From the NCBI RefSeq assembly GCF_030407435.1, contig NZ_JASDDK010000007.1:24983-88982 (forward strand): a DNA stretch of 64,000 nt, read 5' to 3'. Within the stretch, counting starts at the first letter, position 1. The number at the start of each line of letters is the position of its first letter. Below, one piece after another: positions 17,748 through 27,388 of the stretch. The notes under the pieces were generated by a model. That model saw nothing but the letters and a program-made list of their open reading frames with translations, was not told where the DNA came from and made no database searches. The position numbers were made by a program, and so were the translations under genes. This DNA is from Winogradskyella bathintestinalis. Its GTDB lineage: Bacteria; Bacteroidota; Bacteroidia; Flavobacteriales; Flavobacteriaceae.

Positions 17748-18596
17748 TTATTTCAATTTGTTGAAAATGCCCTTCCAACGTAAATCTCTAATAAATTTTC
17801 CTTCAGTTTTAGAAACCAAAAAATCTTTTTTATCTGATTTAGCTCTAGAATAACCTGTCATATAATCTCTGAAAAGCGTAAAACTTCGTTTTTTATAAGC
17901 CAATTTTATTGCGGAAATCAAAGTAATCCAAAAACCATAACGCATTTTGTACATCGCTTCTCCTTGCAAATATTTAGAGGCTTTGTTATAGGATTGACCT
18001 GTTGGTTTTAAATGTTTTACATGAAGACTTTCATCGGTTAGAATATCCCAACCGTGATATTTAGCGAGTAACTCGTCAACGGTGTCCCAACCCATCGAAG
18101 GTTTTAATTGACCTATTTGTGTAAAGCAATCTTTTCTGTAAGCTTTGAGTGCTCCTCTAATATGATCTTTGTTCGTTAGGTTTTCTAGAGTCCATTGATT
18201 ATTTTTTTCAATGTAACAGAAACCGGAAGCCATACCCAAATTTTTATTCTCGGTGAAATGGTTAGCTAGTGTTTCTAAATAATTATCAGGAAAAATCAAA
18301 TCCGCATCAAATTTGCAAATAACGTCGTAATTGCTATCGAGCCTTTCTAAGCCTTTGTTGAATGCGTTTATAATTTTAGATCCGGGTAAATGTTGATCTG
18401 TAGACCTTGAATTTACAATGGAGATCCAAGGAAATTTAGATGCATATTCTTCAACTAAACGCTGAGTGTGGTCTGTAGAATTATCGTTGACTACAACCAA
18501 AGCCTTTGGCAGCAAAGTTTGCAGCACCAACGATTCTAAAGTTTTACGAATGTAATCTTCTTCGTTATGCGCCGGAATTATGATATGGAAATTCAT
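17748..18596 (-). CDS. Family 2 glycosyltransferase
   Basis: A GT-A fold glycosyltransferase of family 2, about 282 residues. The N-terminus shows the start of the nucleotide-sugar fold (IIIPAHNEEDYI), NDNSTDHT and a DAD metal motif in CKFDADLIF. GWDTVDE follows in the acceptor region. An upstream in-frame TTG would add four residues; the ATG at 18596 fits the family start better. It is the last gene of a KASIII-like/methyltransferase/glycosyltransferase operon. Donor and acceptor are unknown, and a lipid acceptor is one possibility given the neighbours. Confidence 0.85.
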   Translation of the reverse strand: MNFHIIIPAHNEEDYIRKTLESLVLQTLLPKALVVVNDNSTDHTQRLVEEYASKFPWISIVNSRSTDQHLPGSKIINAFNKGLERLDSNYDVICKFDADLIFPDNYLETLANHFTENKNLGMASGFCYIEKNNQWTLENLTNKDHIRGALKAYRKDCFTQIGQLKPSMGWDTVDELLAKYHGWDILTDESLHVKHLKPTGQSYNKASKYLQGEAMYKMRYGFWITLISAIKLAYKKRSFTLFRDYMTGYSRAKSDKKDFLVSKTEGKFIRDLRWKGIFNKLK

Positions 18597-18652
18597 TATA
18601 AATTTCAAATACTAAATTTCAAAGCTAAGTAAACCCAAGTTGAATTTCCTAT

Positions 18653-19189
18653 TTAAGAATTGATATTTGATGCTTTTTCTGCGTAGACGATATAGTAACG
18701 TGGGGTAAAGCGTCTTAAGATAGGTCTAAATCCTAGTTTATTTACCGGATTGGTCCACTTCTGTCGATCTTTAATAATCCAGCCTGTTTTTTCTAATAAC
18801 CAATCGAGTTGCCAATCTTCAAATTCATGATAATGTCTATCTCGCATGTCTGTTTTACTTCTATAAGCTGAAGCAAACCATAATTTTAAAGGAACACTAA
18901 CCACAATTTTTTCTGCCTTAATGGATTTTAAAACCTCATAAGGAGATAACAGATGTTCAAAAATTTCAAAAGCGGTAACAACATCAGCAGAAGAGTTTTC
19001 GATTGCTGATTGATTATCATCTAAGTCCTCACCAGAAGTATTCTTAACAGAATAACCGTCTGAAATCATAATTTTTGAAAATGGATTCTCTACTCCTAAG
19101 TCTAAAATAGATGTTGTTTTATCGATATGTTTACGTAAAAACTGAAGAGTCAGTTTAAATCTTTTGTTAGGAAATGTTTTCTCGTACAT
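18653..19189 (-). CDS. Class I SAM-dependent methyltransferase-like protein
   Basis: A short (178-residue) protein with class I methyltransferase features: motif I is LDLGVENPFS and motif IV is VVTAFEIFEHLLSPYEVL, as in methyltransferase-11/23 proteins. The glycine-rich motif I is weak (LDLGVEN rather than DxGxGxG). An in-frame TTG just upstream gives one extra residue; I use the ATG at 19189. It lies between the KASIII-like and GT2 genes with gaps of 25 and 56 bp. The substrate is unknown. Confidence 0.7.
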   Translation of the reverse strand: MYEKTFPNKRFKLTLQFLRKHIDKTTSILDLGVENPFSKIMISDGYSVKNTSGEDLDDNQSAIENSSADVVTAFEIFEHLLSPYEVLKSIKAEKIVVSVPLKLWFASAYRSKTDMRDRHYHEFEDWQLDWLLEKTGWIIKDRQKWTNPVNKLGFRPILRRFTPRYYIVYAEKASNINS

Positions 19190-19214
19190 CAATCAAGTTG
19201 TGAGTCAATATATT

Positions 19215-20273
19215 TTAATGCTGATAAACAATAGCATTAATATTCATACCGGCACCAACACTAGCGAACAAAATAACATCTCCCTCGTTAATAACTTGGT
19301 TTTCTAATTCACCTTTCAAAATCATATCTAATAGGGTAGGTACGGTAGCTACACTAGAATTACCAAGGGTATTAATGGTCATTGGCATAATGTCCTTTGG
19401 CATTTCCATCTTATATAATTTGTAAAAGCGTTGTACAATGGCTTCGTCCATTTTTTCGTTGGCCTGATGAATCAATATTTTTTTTACATCAGTAATTGAT
19501 TTACCACTTTTTTCTAAACAAGATTTTAGAGCTTTCGGAACATTAGAAAGTGCAAATTCATAAATTTTACGACCATACATTTTTATATATCGGCGTTGAT
19601 CTGTTATTTCGGGATTATTAGTTTCGCCAAAAAAGATAAAATGCGCTTCATCTAAAGCATAAGTTGCCGTTTCATGGGCTAAAATCCCACCTTCTCGATG
19701 ATCATCTTCTACAATTACAGCGCCAGCTCCATCACTATAAATCATAGAATCTCTATCGTGTTTATCTATAACTCTCGATAAAGTTTCAGATCCTATCACC
19801 AAACAACGTTTGGCTAAGCCAGCCGAGATAAACGCTTTCGCTTGTATCACTCCTTCTATCCAACCAGGACAACCAAAAAGTAAATCGTAACCTACGCATT
19901 TTGGATTTTTAATTTTTAGTAAATGCTTCACACGAGAAGCAATACTTGGCACGGTATCGCTTTGTTGATTATTGTGCTTTAAGTCACCATAATTATGAGC
20001 AACAATAATATAATCGATGGTTTCTTTATCGATTTGAGCATCTTCAATTGCCTTTTGAGAAGCATAGAATGCGATATCTGAATTTAATAGCTCATCTTTA
20101 ATATAGCGACGCTCTTGTATACCAGTAATCGCTTTGAATTTTTCTACAATGACTTCATTTGGACTATTTATGGCAGAGCCATCAGCATTTAAAAATTGAT
20201 GATTAAAAAAATCTTCATTCTTTTCAATTATGCTTGGTATATAACTTCCTGTTCCCGTTATTCTAATCGCCAT
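19215..20273 (-). CDS. 3-oxoacyl-ACP synthase III-like ketosynthase
   Basis: A FabH-family condensing enzyme of 352 residues with a full Cys-His-Asn triad: C135 in LLFGCPGW, H269 in IHQAN and N305 in TLGNSS. The segment around the Cys (FGCPGW) differs from the AACAGF of housekeeping FabH, and there is an insertion near residues 20-40, so this is probably a specialised KASIII rather than the fatty-acid initiator. It heads an operon with a methyltransferase and a GT2. Enzymes of this kind start long-chain or aryl polyene pathways or join acyl chains; its product here is inferred, not seen. Confidence 0.8.
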   Translation of the reverse strand: MAIRITGTGSYIPSIIEKNEDFFNHQFLNADGSAINSPNEVIVEKFKAITGIQERRYIKDELLNSDIAFYASQKAIEDAQIDKETIDYIIVAHNYGDLKHNNQQSDTVPSIASRVKHLLKIKNPKCVGYDLLFGCPGWIEGVIQAKAFISAGLAKRCLVIGSETLSRVIDKHDRDSMIYSDGAGAVIVEDDHREGGILAHETATYALDEAHFIFFGETNNPEITDQRRYIKMYGRKIYEFALSNVPKALKSCLEKSGKSITDVKKILIHQANEKMDEAIVQRFYKLYKMEMPKDIMPMTINTLGNSSVATVPTLLDMILKGELENQVINEGDVILFASVGAGMNINAIVYQH

Positions 20274-20394
20274 AGTTATTTTAATTTCATTAGTACGAAG
20301 CTAATTAATATTATAGAGTTTTCTATAATTTACCGTTTTAAAGCTTTAATTTTTAATAAATTCTTAATAAATGGTATTTATAATTTGAAATACA

Positions 20395-20417
20395 TAAAAA
20401 AGCACGGCATTCGCTTT
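20395..20417 (-). terminator. Possible terminator after gcvP
   Basis: Read on the minus strand, AAAGC (20417-20413) and GCTTT (20403-20399) form a 5-bp stem with a 9-nt loop, followed by a T run. It starts within a few bases of the gcvP stop. The stem is short, so support is modest. Confidence 0.4.
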
Positions 20418-20422
20418 CTTTT

Positions 20423-23272
20423 TTAAGCATCCATGTAATCTTCAATAGGAGCGCAGCTACAAATTAAGTTTCGATCTCCGTAAGCGTCATCTACACGTCG
20501 TACACTTGGCCAAAATTTATTGTCTCTTACAAAATCTAGTGGAAAAGCCGCAGCTTCTCTAGAATATGGTAAAAGCCATTCATTTGAAGTTAGCATATCT
20601 AAAGTATGCGGCGCATTTTTAAGCATGTTGTTTGGCTCGTCTTTATCAGCGGCATCAATTTCTTTTCGTATTGAAATCATTGCATCACAAAAACGATCCA
20701 TTTCGGCTTTACTTTCGCTTTCAGTAGGTTCAATCATCATGGTTCCCGCCACAGGAAATGAAACTGTTGGTGCATGAAACCCATAATCCATTAAACGTTT
20801 GGCGATGTCGGTAACTTCGATACCATTGGCTTTAAAATCACGACAATCTATAATCATCTCATGTGCCGCTCTTCCCATTTCTCCAGAGTACAGCGTTGGG
20901 TAAGACCCTTTTAAGCGTTCTTTAATATAATTGGCATTAAGTATTGCTACTTCCGTAGCTTTCTTAAGACCTCTGTAACCTAACATTTTAATATAGCCAT
21001 AAGAAATAAGGCATACTAAAGACGAACCAAAAGGTGCGCCTGAAATTGCTGAAATCGCTTGGTGACCACCAGTTTTTATAATTGGATTTCCAGGTAAAAA
21101 AGGAACTAATTGTTCGGCAACACATATAGGTCCAACTCCTGGTCCACCACCACCATGTGGAATAGCAAAGGTTTTATGTAAATTTAAATGACAAACATCA
21201 GCACCGATATTTCCAGGGTTCGTCAATCCAACCTGTGCATTCATATTGGCGCCATCCATATATACTTGTCCACCATTGTCGTGAATGATTTTAGTGATTT
21301 CTTTTATAGACGCTTCATAAACACCATGTGTTGATGGATAGGTGACCATAATAGCCGAAAGATTATTTTTATGCAGTTCTGCTTTTTCTCTTAAATCATC
21401 AACATCAATATTTCCGTTTTCTGAAGCTTTGGTAACCACGACTTTCATACCAGCCATAACAGCACTTGCAGGATTTGTTCCGTGTGCAGAAGAAGGTATT
21501 AAACAAATGTTTCTGTGATGATCTCCACGAGATTCATGATAGGCTTTTATAACCATTAATCCAGCAAATTCACCCTGTGCACCAGAATTAGGTTGAAGTG
21601 ATGTTGCTGCAAAACCAGTGATTTCTGATAGTTGACTTTCTAATTCATGCAACATCAATTTATAACCAATAGGTTGATTTACTGGTGCAAATGGATGCAT
21701 ATTACCCCAGTTTGGCCAACTCAATGGTAGCATCTCTGAAGCAGCATTTAATTTCATGGTACATGAGCCTAAAGAGATCATGGAGTGATTTAGAGCTAAA
21801 TCCTTTCGTTCTAAACGTTTTACATAACGCATTAGCTCTGTCTCGGAATGATAGGTATTAAATACATCAACCGTTAAAAAATCGGATTGACGTTTTAGGT
21901 GATCTGGAATAGTTTTATTATTAGAAATAGAATCAATTCTATCTGTAGTATTTCCGGTTACGGTTTCAAAAATCGAAATAATTTCATTTAAGTCTGAAAT
22001 CGTTGTGGTTTCATTTATAGAAATGGTTATAGTATGTGTATCTGGATAATGAAAATTGACTTCACATTTTTCGGCTTCATATTTTACTTTAACGGCATCG
22101 GCTTTAATTTGGAGCGTATCAAAATAATTTGAGTTTACCTGCTCTAATTCAAGATTTTCTAAAGCTTTGGCTAGAGTAGAGGCAGAATTTTTAACCTTAT
22201 CAGCGATAAATGTTAAACCTTTAGGGCCATGATAAACGGCATACATCCCTGCCATAACCGCCAATAATACTTGTGCTGTACAAATATTAGAAGTGGCTTT
22301 GTCGCGCTTAATGTGCTGCTCGCGCGTTTGTAAAGCCATACGTAATGCTCTGTTGCCATTGGTGTCTTTTGTAACGCCAATTATACGCCCAGGTACATCG
22401 CGTTTATAGGCTTCTTTAGTCGCAAAGTATGCAGCATGAGGTCCGCCGTAACCCATCGGTATTCCAAAACGCTGTGTGGTACCAACGACAACATCAGCCC
22501 CAAATTTACCTGGAGCTTCAAGCTTAACTAAACTTAAAATATCAGCAGCAACAGCTACTTTTATATTTTTCGCATTGGCCTGTTCTATAAACGATTTAAT
22601 ATCTGTAATCTGACCATTTTTTCCAGGATATTGTAATAAAGCTCCGAAGTATTCATTTGAAAGATTGTACTCGGCTTCATTACCAATAACTAATTCAATG
22701 CCAATCGGGTTTGCTCTTGTTTCTAATAAGTCTATAGTTTGTGGTAATACTAAATCTGATACAAAAAACTTATTGACATTCGCTTTCTTTTGGCTACGCT
22801 CTCTAACAGCGAATAATAATGACATGGCCTCTGCTGCGGCTGTACTTTCATCCAAAAGAGACGCATTTGCAATTTCCATACCGGTTAAATCAATAACCAT
22901 GGTTTGAAAATTTAATAAGGCTTCTAATCGCCCTTGAGCAATTTCGGCTTGGTAAGGGGTGTAAGCGGTATACCAACCCGGGTTTTCTAAAATGTTACGC
23001 TGAATAACAGCTGGTAAATTTGTTGGATGATACCCTAAACCTATATAAGATTTATAAACTTTGTTAAGTTGAGATAATTTGTAAATATGATTTAAATATT
23101 CTTGTTCACTCATTGCAGCATCGAGATCTAGATCGTTTTCTAGACGTATATTATCTGGAATGGTTTCTGTTATTAATTGTTCAATACTAGAAACGCCAAT
23201 AGTGTCTAACATGGCTTTTTGGTCGTCGGAATTTGGACCAATATGTCTAAGTGCAAATGAGGTTGTATCCAT
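20423..23272 (-). CDS. gcvP: Glycine dehydrogenase (decarboxylating), P protein
   Basis: The P protein of the glycine cleavage system. It decarboxylates glycine on PLP and passes the aminomethyl group to the H protein. At 949 residues it is the full-length, fused form (not the split gcvPA/gcvPB form). The PLP lysine is K700 in [18 protein letters not shown]. The N-terminal half retains the [13 protein letters not shown] start and the [14 protein letters not shown] region typical of the family. gcvT and gcvH are not in this window. No glycine riboswitch-like structure is evident upstream. Confidence 0.97.
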   Translation of the reverse strand: MDTTSFALRHIGPNSDDQKAMLDTIGVSSIEQLITETIPDNIRLENDLDLDAAMSEQEYLNHIYKLSQLNKVYKSYIGLGYHPTNLPAVIQRNILENPGWYTAYTPYQAEIAQGRLEALLNFQTMVIDLTGMEIANASLLDESTAAAEAMSLLFAVRERSQKKANVNKFFVSDLVLPQTIDLLETRANPIGIELVIGNEAEYNLSNEYFGALLQYPGKNGQITDIKSFIEQANAKNIKVAVAADILSLVKLEAPGKFGADVVVGTTQRFGIPMGYGGPHAAYFATKEAYKRDVPGRIIGVTKDTNGNRALRMALQTREQHIKRDKATSNICTAQVLLAVMAGMYAVYHGPKGLTFIADKVKNSASTLAKALENLELEQVNSNYFDTLQIKADAVKVKYEAEKCEVNFHYPDTHTITISINETTTISDLNEIISIFETVTGNTTDRIDSISNNKTIPDHLKRQSDFLTVDVFNTYHSETELMRYVKRLERKDLALNHSMISLGSCTMKLNAASEMLPLSWPNWGNMHPFAPVNQPIGYKLMLHELESQLSEITGFAATSLQPNSGAQGEFAGLMVIKAYHESRGDHHRNICLIPSSAHGTNPASAVMAGMKVVVTKASENGNIDVDDLREKAELHKNNLSAIMVTYPSTHGVYEASIKEITKIIHDNGGQVYMDGANMNAQVGLTNPGNIGADVCHLNLHKTFAIPHGGGGPGVGPICVAEQLVPFLPGNPIIKTGGHQAISAISGAPFGSSLVCLISYGYIKMLGYRGLKKATEVAILNANYIKERLKGSYPTLYSGEMGRAAHEMIIDCRDFKANGIEVTDIAKRLMDYGFHAPTVSFPVAGTMMIEPTESESKAEMDRFCDAMISIRKEIDAADKDEPNNMLKNAPHTLDMLTSNEWLLPYSREAAAFPLDFVRDNKFWPSVRRVDDAYGDRNLICSCAPIEDYMDA

Positions 23273-23300
23273 ATAAAAAAATATCGTTTACTTTATTTTG

Positions 23301-23308
23301 CAAAAGTA
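23301..23308 (-). promoter_or_regulatory. Putative -7 element for gcvP
   Basis: On the minus strand this reads TACTTTTG, a match to TAnnTTTG, about 28 bp upstream of the gcvP ATG. A -33 TTG is not obvious. Confidence 0.5.
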
Positions 23309-23382
23309 CGTATTTCGGCTTGTTTTATAAATAATGAGGTGTAAAGTTTTTAACCGAAAGCTAAGGTTATTAACACAATGCT

Positions 23383-23390
23383 TATTTTTG
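23383..23390 (+). promoter_or_regulatory. Putative -7 element directly before the UbiA-like gene
   Basis: TATTTTTG ends four bases before the ATG at 23395. If used, the transcript would be leaderless or nearly so. Confidence 0.45.
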
Positions 23391-23394
23391 AACA

Positions 23395-24219
23395 ATGGAC
23401 ATGCTCAAACGTAGTTTCAATTTTTATTTAAATAGTAGTATTCATGTTGCATTCGCAGCGTTAGCTTTAGTTTGGGTGACACTAATTGAGTTAGATTTAT
23501 TAATTGATAAGCATCTTCTCGGTTTTGTGTTTTGTGCGACTATTACGGGCTATAACTTTGTAAAATATTTTGGTGTAGCGAAATTTCATCATCGCAGTTT
23601 AGCAAGTTGGTTAAGGGTTATTCAGATATTTTCATTATTGGCATTTACGGCCATGTGTTATTTTGCTTTTTTTCTCGAAGTACAGACATTAATCTTAACT
23701 GGAATTCTAGGTATAATAACTTTTTTTTATGCCATTCCGATTATGATTCCAAAACAATATTTATTTGATGATCATAAAAATTTACGACAAATAGGAGGTA
23801 TAAAAGTCTATGTTATTGCCTTGGTGTGGACATTTGCTTCTGTTTTTTCACCCGTGGTTAATAACGAAATTCCGATTGATACAGAAATAGTCGTTTTAGG
23901 CGTACAGCGGTTCTTCTTTATCCTAGTTTTAATGTTACCTTTTGAAATTAGAGATTTGAATTATGACAGTTTAAAACTGGCCACAATTCCTCAAAAAATT
24001 GGCATAAAAAAAACCAAAATTTTTGGTGTTTTACTTTTATTATTATTTGTGATGCTGGATGGTTTGAAAGAAGAAACTAAATTAACTACTATTCTTATCG
24101 CTTTAATATCTGGAGTGCTTCTATTTTTTTCTAATAAAGATCAATCTAAATATTATAGCCCATTTTGGGTGGAGAGTGTTCCTATTCTGTGGTTAATTAG
24201 TTTGTTGTTGTTCGGATAA
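23395..24219 (+). CDS. UbiA-like multi-pass membrane protein
   Basis: A 274-residue protein with about eight hydrophobic segments. The segment REIRDLNYDSLKLATIPQK is nearly present as FEIRDLNYDSLKLATIPQK and matches the second Asp-rich motif (DxxxD) and following helix of UbiA prenyltransferases. The first motif, normally NDxxDxxxD, is not found: its place is taken by YNFVKYFGVAKFHH. It may therefore be an inactive or divergent relative. The 3' end overlaps the convergent small gene at 24193 by 27 bp. The second in-frame ATG (23401) is an alternative start. Confidence 0.6.
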   Translation: MDMLKRSFNFYLNSSIHVAFAALALVWVTLIELDLLIDKHLLGFVFCATITGYNFVKYFGVAKFHHRSLASWLRVIQIFSLLAFTAMCYFAFFLEVQTLILTGILGIITFFYAIPIMIPKQYLFDDHKNLRQIGGIKVYVIALVWTFASVFSPVVNNEIPIDTEIVVLGVQRFFFILVLMLPFEIRDLNYDSLKLATIPQKIGIKKTKIFGVLLLLLFVMLDGLKEETKLTTILIALISGVLLFFSNKDQSKYYSPFWVESVPILWLISLLLFG

Positions 24220-24459
24220 TGCTTCGTTAAATTGATTTTGAAGTCTGCGTCGTTCTTCTGCTTTTAAACATTTCACCTCAGAGGTTTCTATAACTTTACT
24301 TAATTGTTTGTTTTTGCTAGAATAACTTTTAGTTATACGACAATACATAAGTCGTAAGCTAAGCTTAAAATGTTCCCAAATAGAAGCTTCATTATATTGT
24401 GCTTTATCACAAATATGTTTAGCTTCTTCACAGCTTATAAATAAAAAACTTTTTTTCAT
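24193..24459 (-). CDS. Small anti-sigma-like zinc-finger candidate
   Basis: An 88-residue basic protein. The spacing ISCEEAKHICDKAQYNEASIWE followed by LRLMYCRIT resembles the small Cys/His proteins found just downstream of sigma-70 genes in Bacteroidota. Those resemble zinc-binding anti-sigma domains, with the signature Cys-x(4)-H or Cys near the N-terminus and a second Cys cluster in the following helix; here only one Cys (C55 region) remains in the second cluster. It starts 40 bp downstream of the sigma factor gene, on the same strand. The anti-sigma role is inferred. The tail overlaps the UbiA-like gene by 27 bp. Confidence 0.5.
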   Translation of the reverse strand: MKKSFLFISCEEAKHICDKAQYNEASIWEHFKLSLRLMYCRITKSYSSKNKQLSKVIETSEVKCLKAEERRRLQNQFNEALSEQQQTN

Positions 24460-24499
24460 TACAAATTACAACCTTTCAAATCGAAAGGATTTTTAATAT

Positions 24500-25054
24500 T
24501 TAAAACCAATTTTCCTCCATGCATTCTGCTAATGCTGTTCGGGCTCTATGAATAATGACCCATAAGTTAGACGGAGTAATTTCTAATTCATTACAAATTG
24601 TTTCCGTATCGTATCCTAGAATTGTTTTCATTTTAAAAACTTCGGCTTGTTTTTGGGGTAGTTTTTCTAAACAATCGTAAATAGCATCACCTAATTCAGA
24701 ATTGACCAACGTGTCTTCTGCCGTTTTATCTGAAGGATCAGCTACACGTTCTTCTAGCCAATCTCCTTCCGATTCTTCGCTATTGATATAGCTCATTCTA
24801 ATTTCGGCTTTACCTTTATTAGAATTTATTTTTCGATAATAATCAATAATCTTTCGCTTTAATATTGAAATCAGCCAAGTACGTTCACTGGCTTCACCTT
24901 TAAAATTTTTCATGGATTTTAGTCCAGCCAAAAAGGTGTCAGAAATTAAATCCTGAGCAATGTCTCTATCATTTACACGGGAAATAGTGTAATTAAAAAG
25001 ATAATCTGAATATAAATTTACCCATTTATTGGGGTCTATTACGTGCTTAGGCAT
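24500..25054 (-). CDS. ECF-type RNA polymerase sigma factor
   Basis: A 184-residue sigma-70 family factor of the two-domain type. Region 2 is seen in AQDLISDTFLAGLKSMKNF and the RTWLISILKRKIIDYYR helix (about residues 30-78). Region 4 has the helix-turn-helix LPQKQAEVFKMKTILGYDT with TPSNLWVIIHRAR (about 130-172). The acidic linker between them is normal for ECF factors. A small putative zinc-finger protein follows 40 bp downstream and may act on it. A TAnnTTTG element is found upstream. Target genes cannot be inferred from the window. Confidence 0.9.
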   Translation of the reverse strand: MPKHVIDPNKWVNLYSDYLFNYTISRVNDRDIAQDLISDTFLAGLKSMKNFKGEASERTWLISILKRKIIDYYRKINSNKGKAEIRMSYINSEESEGDWLEERVADPSDKTAEDTLVNSELGDAIYDCLEKLPQKQAEVFKMKTILGYDTETICNELEITPSNLWVIIHRARTALAECMEENWF

Positions 25055-25075
25055 TTTTCAATTTCATTGCGGATT

Positions 25076-25083
25076 CAAAAGTA
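25076..25083 (-). promoter_or_regulatory. Putative -7 element for the sigma factor gene
   Basis: The minus strand reads TACTTTTG, matching TAnnTTTG, 21 bp upstream of the start codon at 25054. Confidence 0.5.
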
Positions 25084-25140
25084 GGTTAAAAAAATGAATT
25101 GAAGTTTCCATTTTTTTACAACGATATAAAGACGTTGGTT

Positions 25141-27171
25141 TTAGGTTAATAATCCAGCTCGACGTAAAAGCGCTTCTGGTTGTGGTTCTTGACCTCTAAA
25201 CTTTTTGTACAAAACCATAGGGTTTTCTGTGCCTCCTTGAGATAACACGTAGGTTTTAAATTTATTAGCCACTATTTTATTGAAGATACCTTCTTCTTTA
25301 AAATATTCAAAAGCGTCGGCATCTAATACTTCTGCCCATTTGTAGCTGTAATAGCCAGATGAATAGCCTCCTTGAAAAATATGCGAAAAAGATGTACTCA
25401 TACAATTCTCAGGAACATCAGGATACAAACTTGTGTCTCCAAAAGCATCAACTTCATGTGCTTTTACATTCTTAATTTTTGATGGATTAATACCATGCCA
25501 AGACATATCTAATAGTCCAAAACTCAATTGACGAAGCGTTTGCATACCTTCATGAAAGGTCGCAGAGGCTTTAATCTTATCAATAAGTTCCATCGGAATA
25601 ACTTCACCAGTTTCATAATGCGTAGCAAATAATTCTAAGGCTTCTTTCTCATAGCACCAATTTTCTAATACCTGACTCGGTAATTCTACAAAATCCCAAT
25701 AGACACTTGTACCGGATAAACTCGGATATGTAGTGTTGGCTAGCATGCCGTGAAGTGCGTGCCCGAACTCATGGAATAAAGTAGTTACTTCATTAAACGT
25801 TAATAAAGATGGTTTACTTTTAGTTGGTTTTGTAAAGTTGCAAACTATAGAAACATGTGGTCTGTCGTTATTACCATCCTTAATCATCTGAGGCTTGTAA
25901 GATGTCATCCAAGCTCCATTTCGTTTGCCTGCACGTGGAAAAAAGTCCGCATAGAAAATAGATATTAATGCGCCTTCGCTATCTGTAACTTTGTAAGTTA
26001 AAACGTCATCGTGATATTTATCAATAGTGTTTATTTCTTCAAACTGCAAACCAAACAATTTGTGGGCAATAGTAAAAGCTCCATCAATTACATTGTTTAA
26101 TTTAAAATACGGTTTCAATTTTTCATCATCTAAATCGAATAATTTTTGTTTCAATTTTTCAGAATAATAAGCCGAATCCCATTTTTGAAGCTGATCGATA
26201 GCGTCTAAACCCTTTGCAAAATTCTCCAAGTTAGTAAATTCGTCTTTTGCAGCTGGTTTTGCTTTGTCTAATAAGTCATTTAAAAAAGACGTTACTTTTT
26301 TTGGTGTTTCTGCCATGCGTTCTTCAAGAACAAAATGAGCATGACTTTTATAACCTAAAAGTTGAGCGCGTTCAAATCTTAAATTCGCAATTTTAAGAAC
26401 AATATCTTTATTGTCTAATTCATCATTATTAAACCCTTTGCTGCCAAAAGCTTTTGATAGTTTTTCTCTTAATTCTCGGTTGTCGGCATAAGTCATAAAC
26501 GGAATATAGCTTGGATAATCTAAAGTAATCACCCAACCGTCTTTATCTTTGCTTTCAGCTAATTGTTTGGCAGCTTCTTTGGCTCCATCTGGTAATCCCG
26601 AAACATCATTTTCATCAGTTAAATGCATTTCAAACTTATTTGTTTCCGTCAAAATATGTTCACCAAACTTCAATTTTAATTGACTCAACTCTTTATCGAT
26701 AGCTCTGAGTTTTTCCTTTTTGTCTTTAGGTAAATTCGCTCCGTTTCTGGCAAATCCTTTATATTTTTTTTCGAGAAGTGTTTTTTGTTCAGTAGATAAA
26801 TCAATTTCCGATTGAGCATCATAAACTGATTTTACACGTTTAAACAATGCTTCATTCAGGGTAATATCATTACTAAAGTCTGAAAGTAGTGGTGAAACTT
26901 CTTGAGCAATTTTTTGAATCTCATCATTCGTTTCGGCAGAATTCAAATTAAAAAAAATACTTGAAATTCGATTTAATTCTTCACCAGAATAATCAAGTGC
27001 TTCAATTGTATTTTTAAAAGTAGGAACCTCGTTATTTGATGTAATTGCATCGATTTCTGATTTTGCTTTTTCAATAGCTGTTTTAAACCCAGGCATAAAA
27101 TCGCTGGTTTTAATTTTTGAAAATGGTGCGGTATTATATGTGGTTTCGAATGTTTTATTAAGAATATTCAT
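25141..27171 (-). CDS. M3-family oligopeptidase (Dcp/oligopeptidase A type)
   Basis: A 676-residue zinc metallopeptidase that degrades short peptides in the cytoplasm. The metal site is FHEFGHALHG, with the HEFGH residues at 467-471. The third ligand region and the family-typical SHIFQGGYSSGYYSYKW segment are also present. No signal peptide is visible, which suits a cytoplasmic Dcp or OpdA rather than a secreted form. The N-terminal half is helical as usual. The exact cleavage class (dipeptidyl carboxypeptidase or endopeptidase) cannot be told apart by eye. Confidence 0.92.
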   Translation of the reverse strand: MNILNKTFETTYNTAPFSKIKTSDFMPGFKTAIEKAKSEIDAITSNNEVPTFKNTIEALDYSGEELNRISSIFFNLNSAETNDEIQKIAQEVSPLLSDFSNDITLNEALFKRVKSVYDAQSEIDLSTEQKTLLEKKYKGFARNGANLPKDKKEKLRAIDKELSQLKLKFGEHILTETNKFEMHLTDENDVSGLPDGAKEAAKQLAESKDKDGWVITLDYPSYIPFMTYADNRELREKLSKAFGSKGFNNDELDNKDIVLKIANLRFERAQLLGYKSHAHFVLEERMAETPKKVTSFLNDLLDKAKPAAKDEFTNLENFAKGLDAIDQLQKWDSAYYSEKLKQKLFDLDDEKLKPYFKLNNVIDGAFTIAHKLFGLQFEEINTIDKYHDDVLTYKVTDSEGALISIFYADFFPRAGKRNGAWMTSYKPQMIKDGNNDRPHVSIVCNFTKPTKSKPSLLTFNEVTTLFHEFGHALHGMLANTTYPSLSGTSVYWDFVELPSQVLENWCYEKEALELFATHYETGEVIPMELIDKIKASATFHEGMQTLRQLSFGLLDMSWHGINPSKIKNVKAHEVDAFGDTSLYPDVPENCMSTSFSHIFQGGYSSGYYSYKWAEVLDADAFEYFKEEGIFNKIVANKFKTYVLSQGGTENPMVLYKKFRGQEPQPEALLRRAGLLT

Positions 27172-27309
27172 TTGTTGTAAGTTCTTGTTAAATAATTGAT
27201 AATCTTTATTTTAACTTATTTTGTGACACAAAAATGTGAAGTATTTTGTAATTTAGTTAAATTACTTGGCAGAAATAATAATGTTAAAGTAGAATTGATT
27301 AATAGCGAT

Positions 27310-27335
27310 AAGCCTTAACGAGAGTTGAGGCTTTT
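27310..27335. terminator. Possible hairpin terminator downstream of purE
   Basis: AAGCCTTAAC (27310-27319) pairs with GTTGAGGCTT with one G-T wobble around a GAGA loop. A T run follows on the plus strand. The neighbouring genes on both sides run on the minus strand, where the tail is less T-rich, so the direction of use is uncertain. Confidence 0.35.
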
Positions 27336-27388
27336 TAATACCAAATTATACCTATGTTACTAGGTAACTTTATAGGTTATAAATGGCA

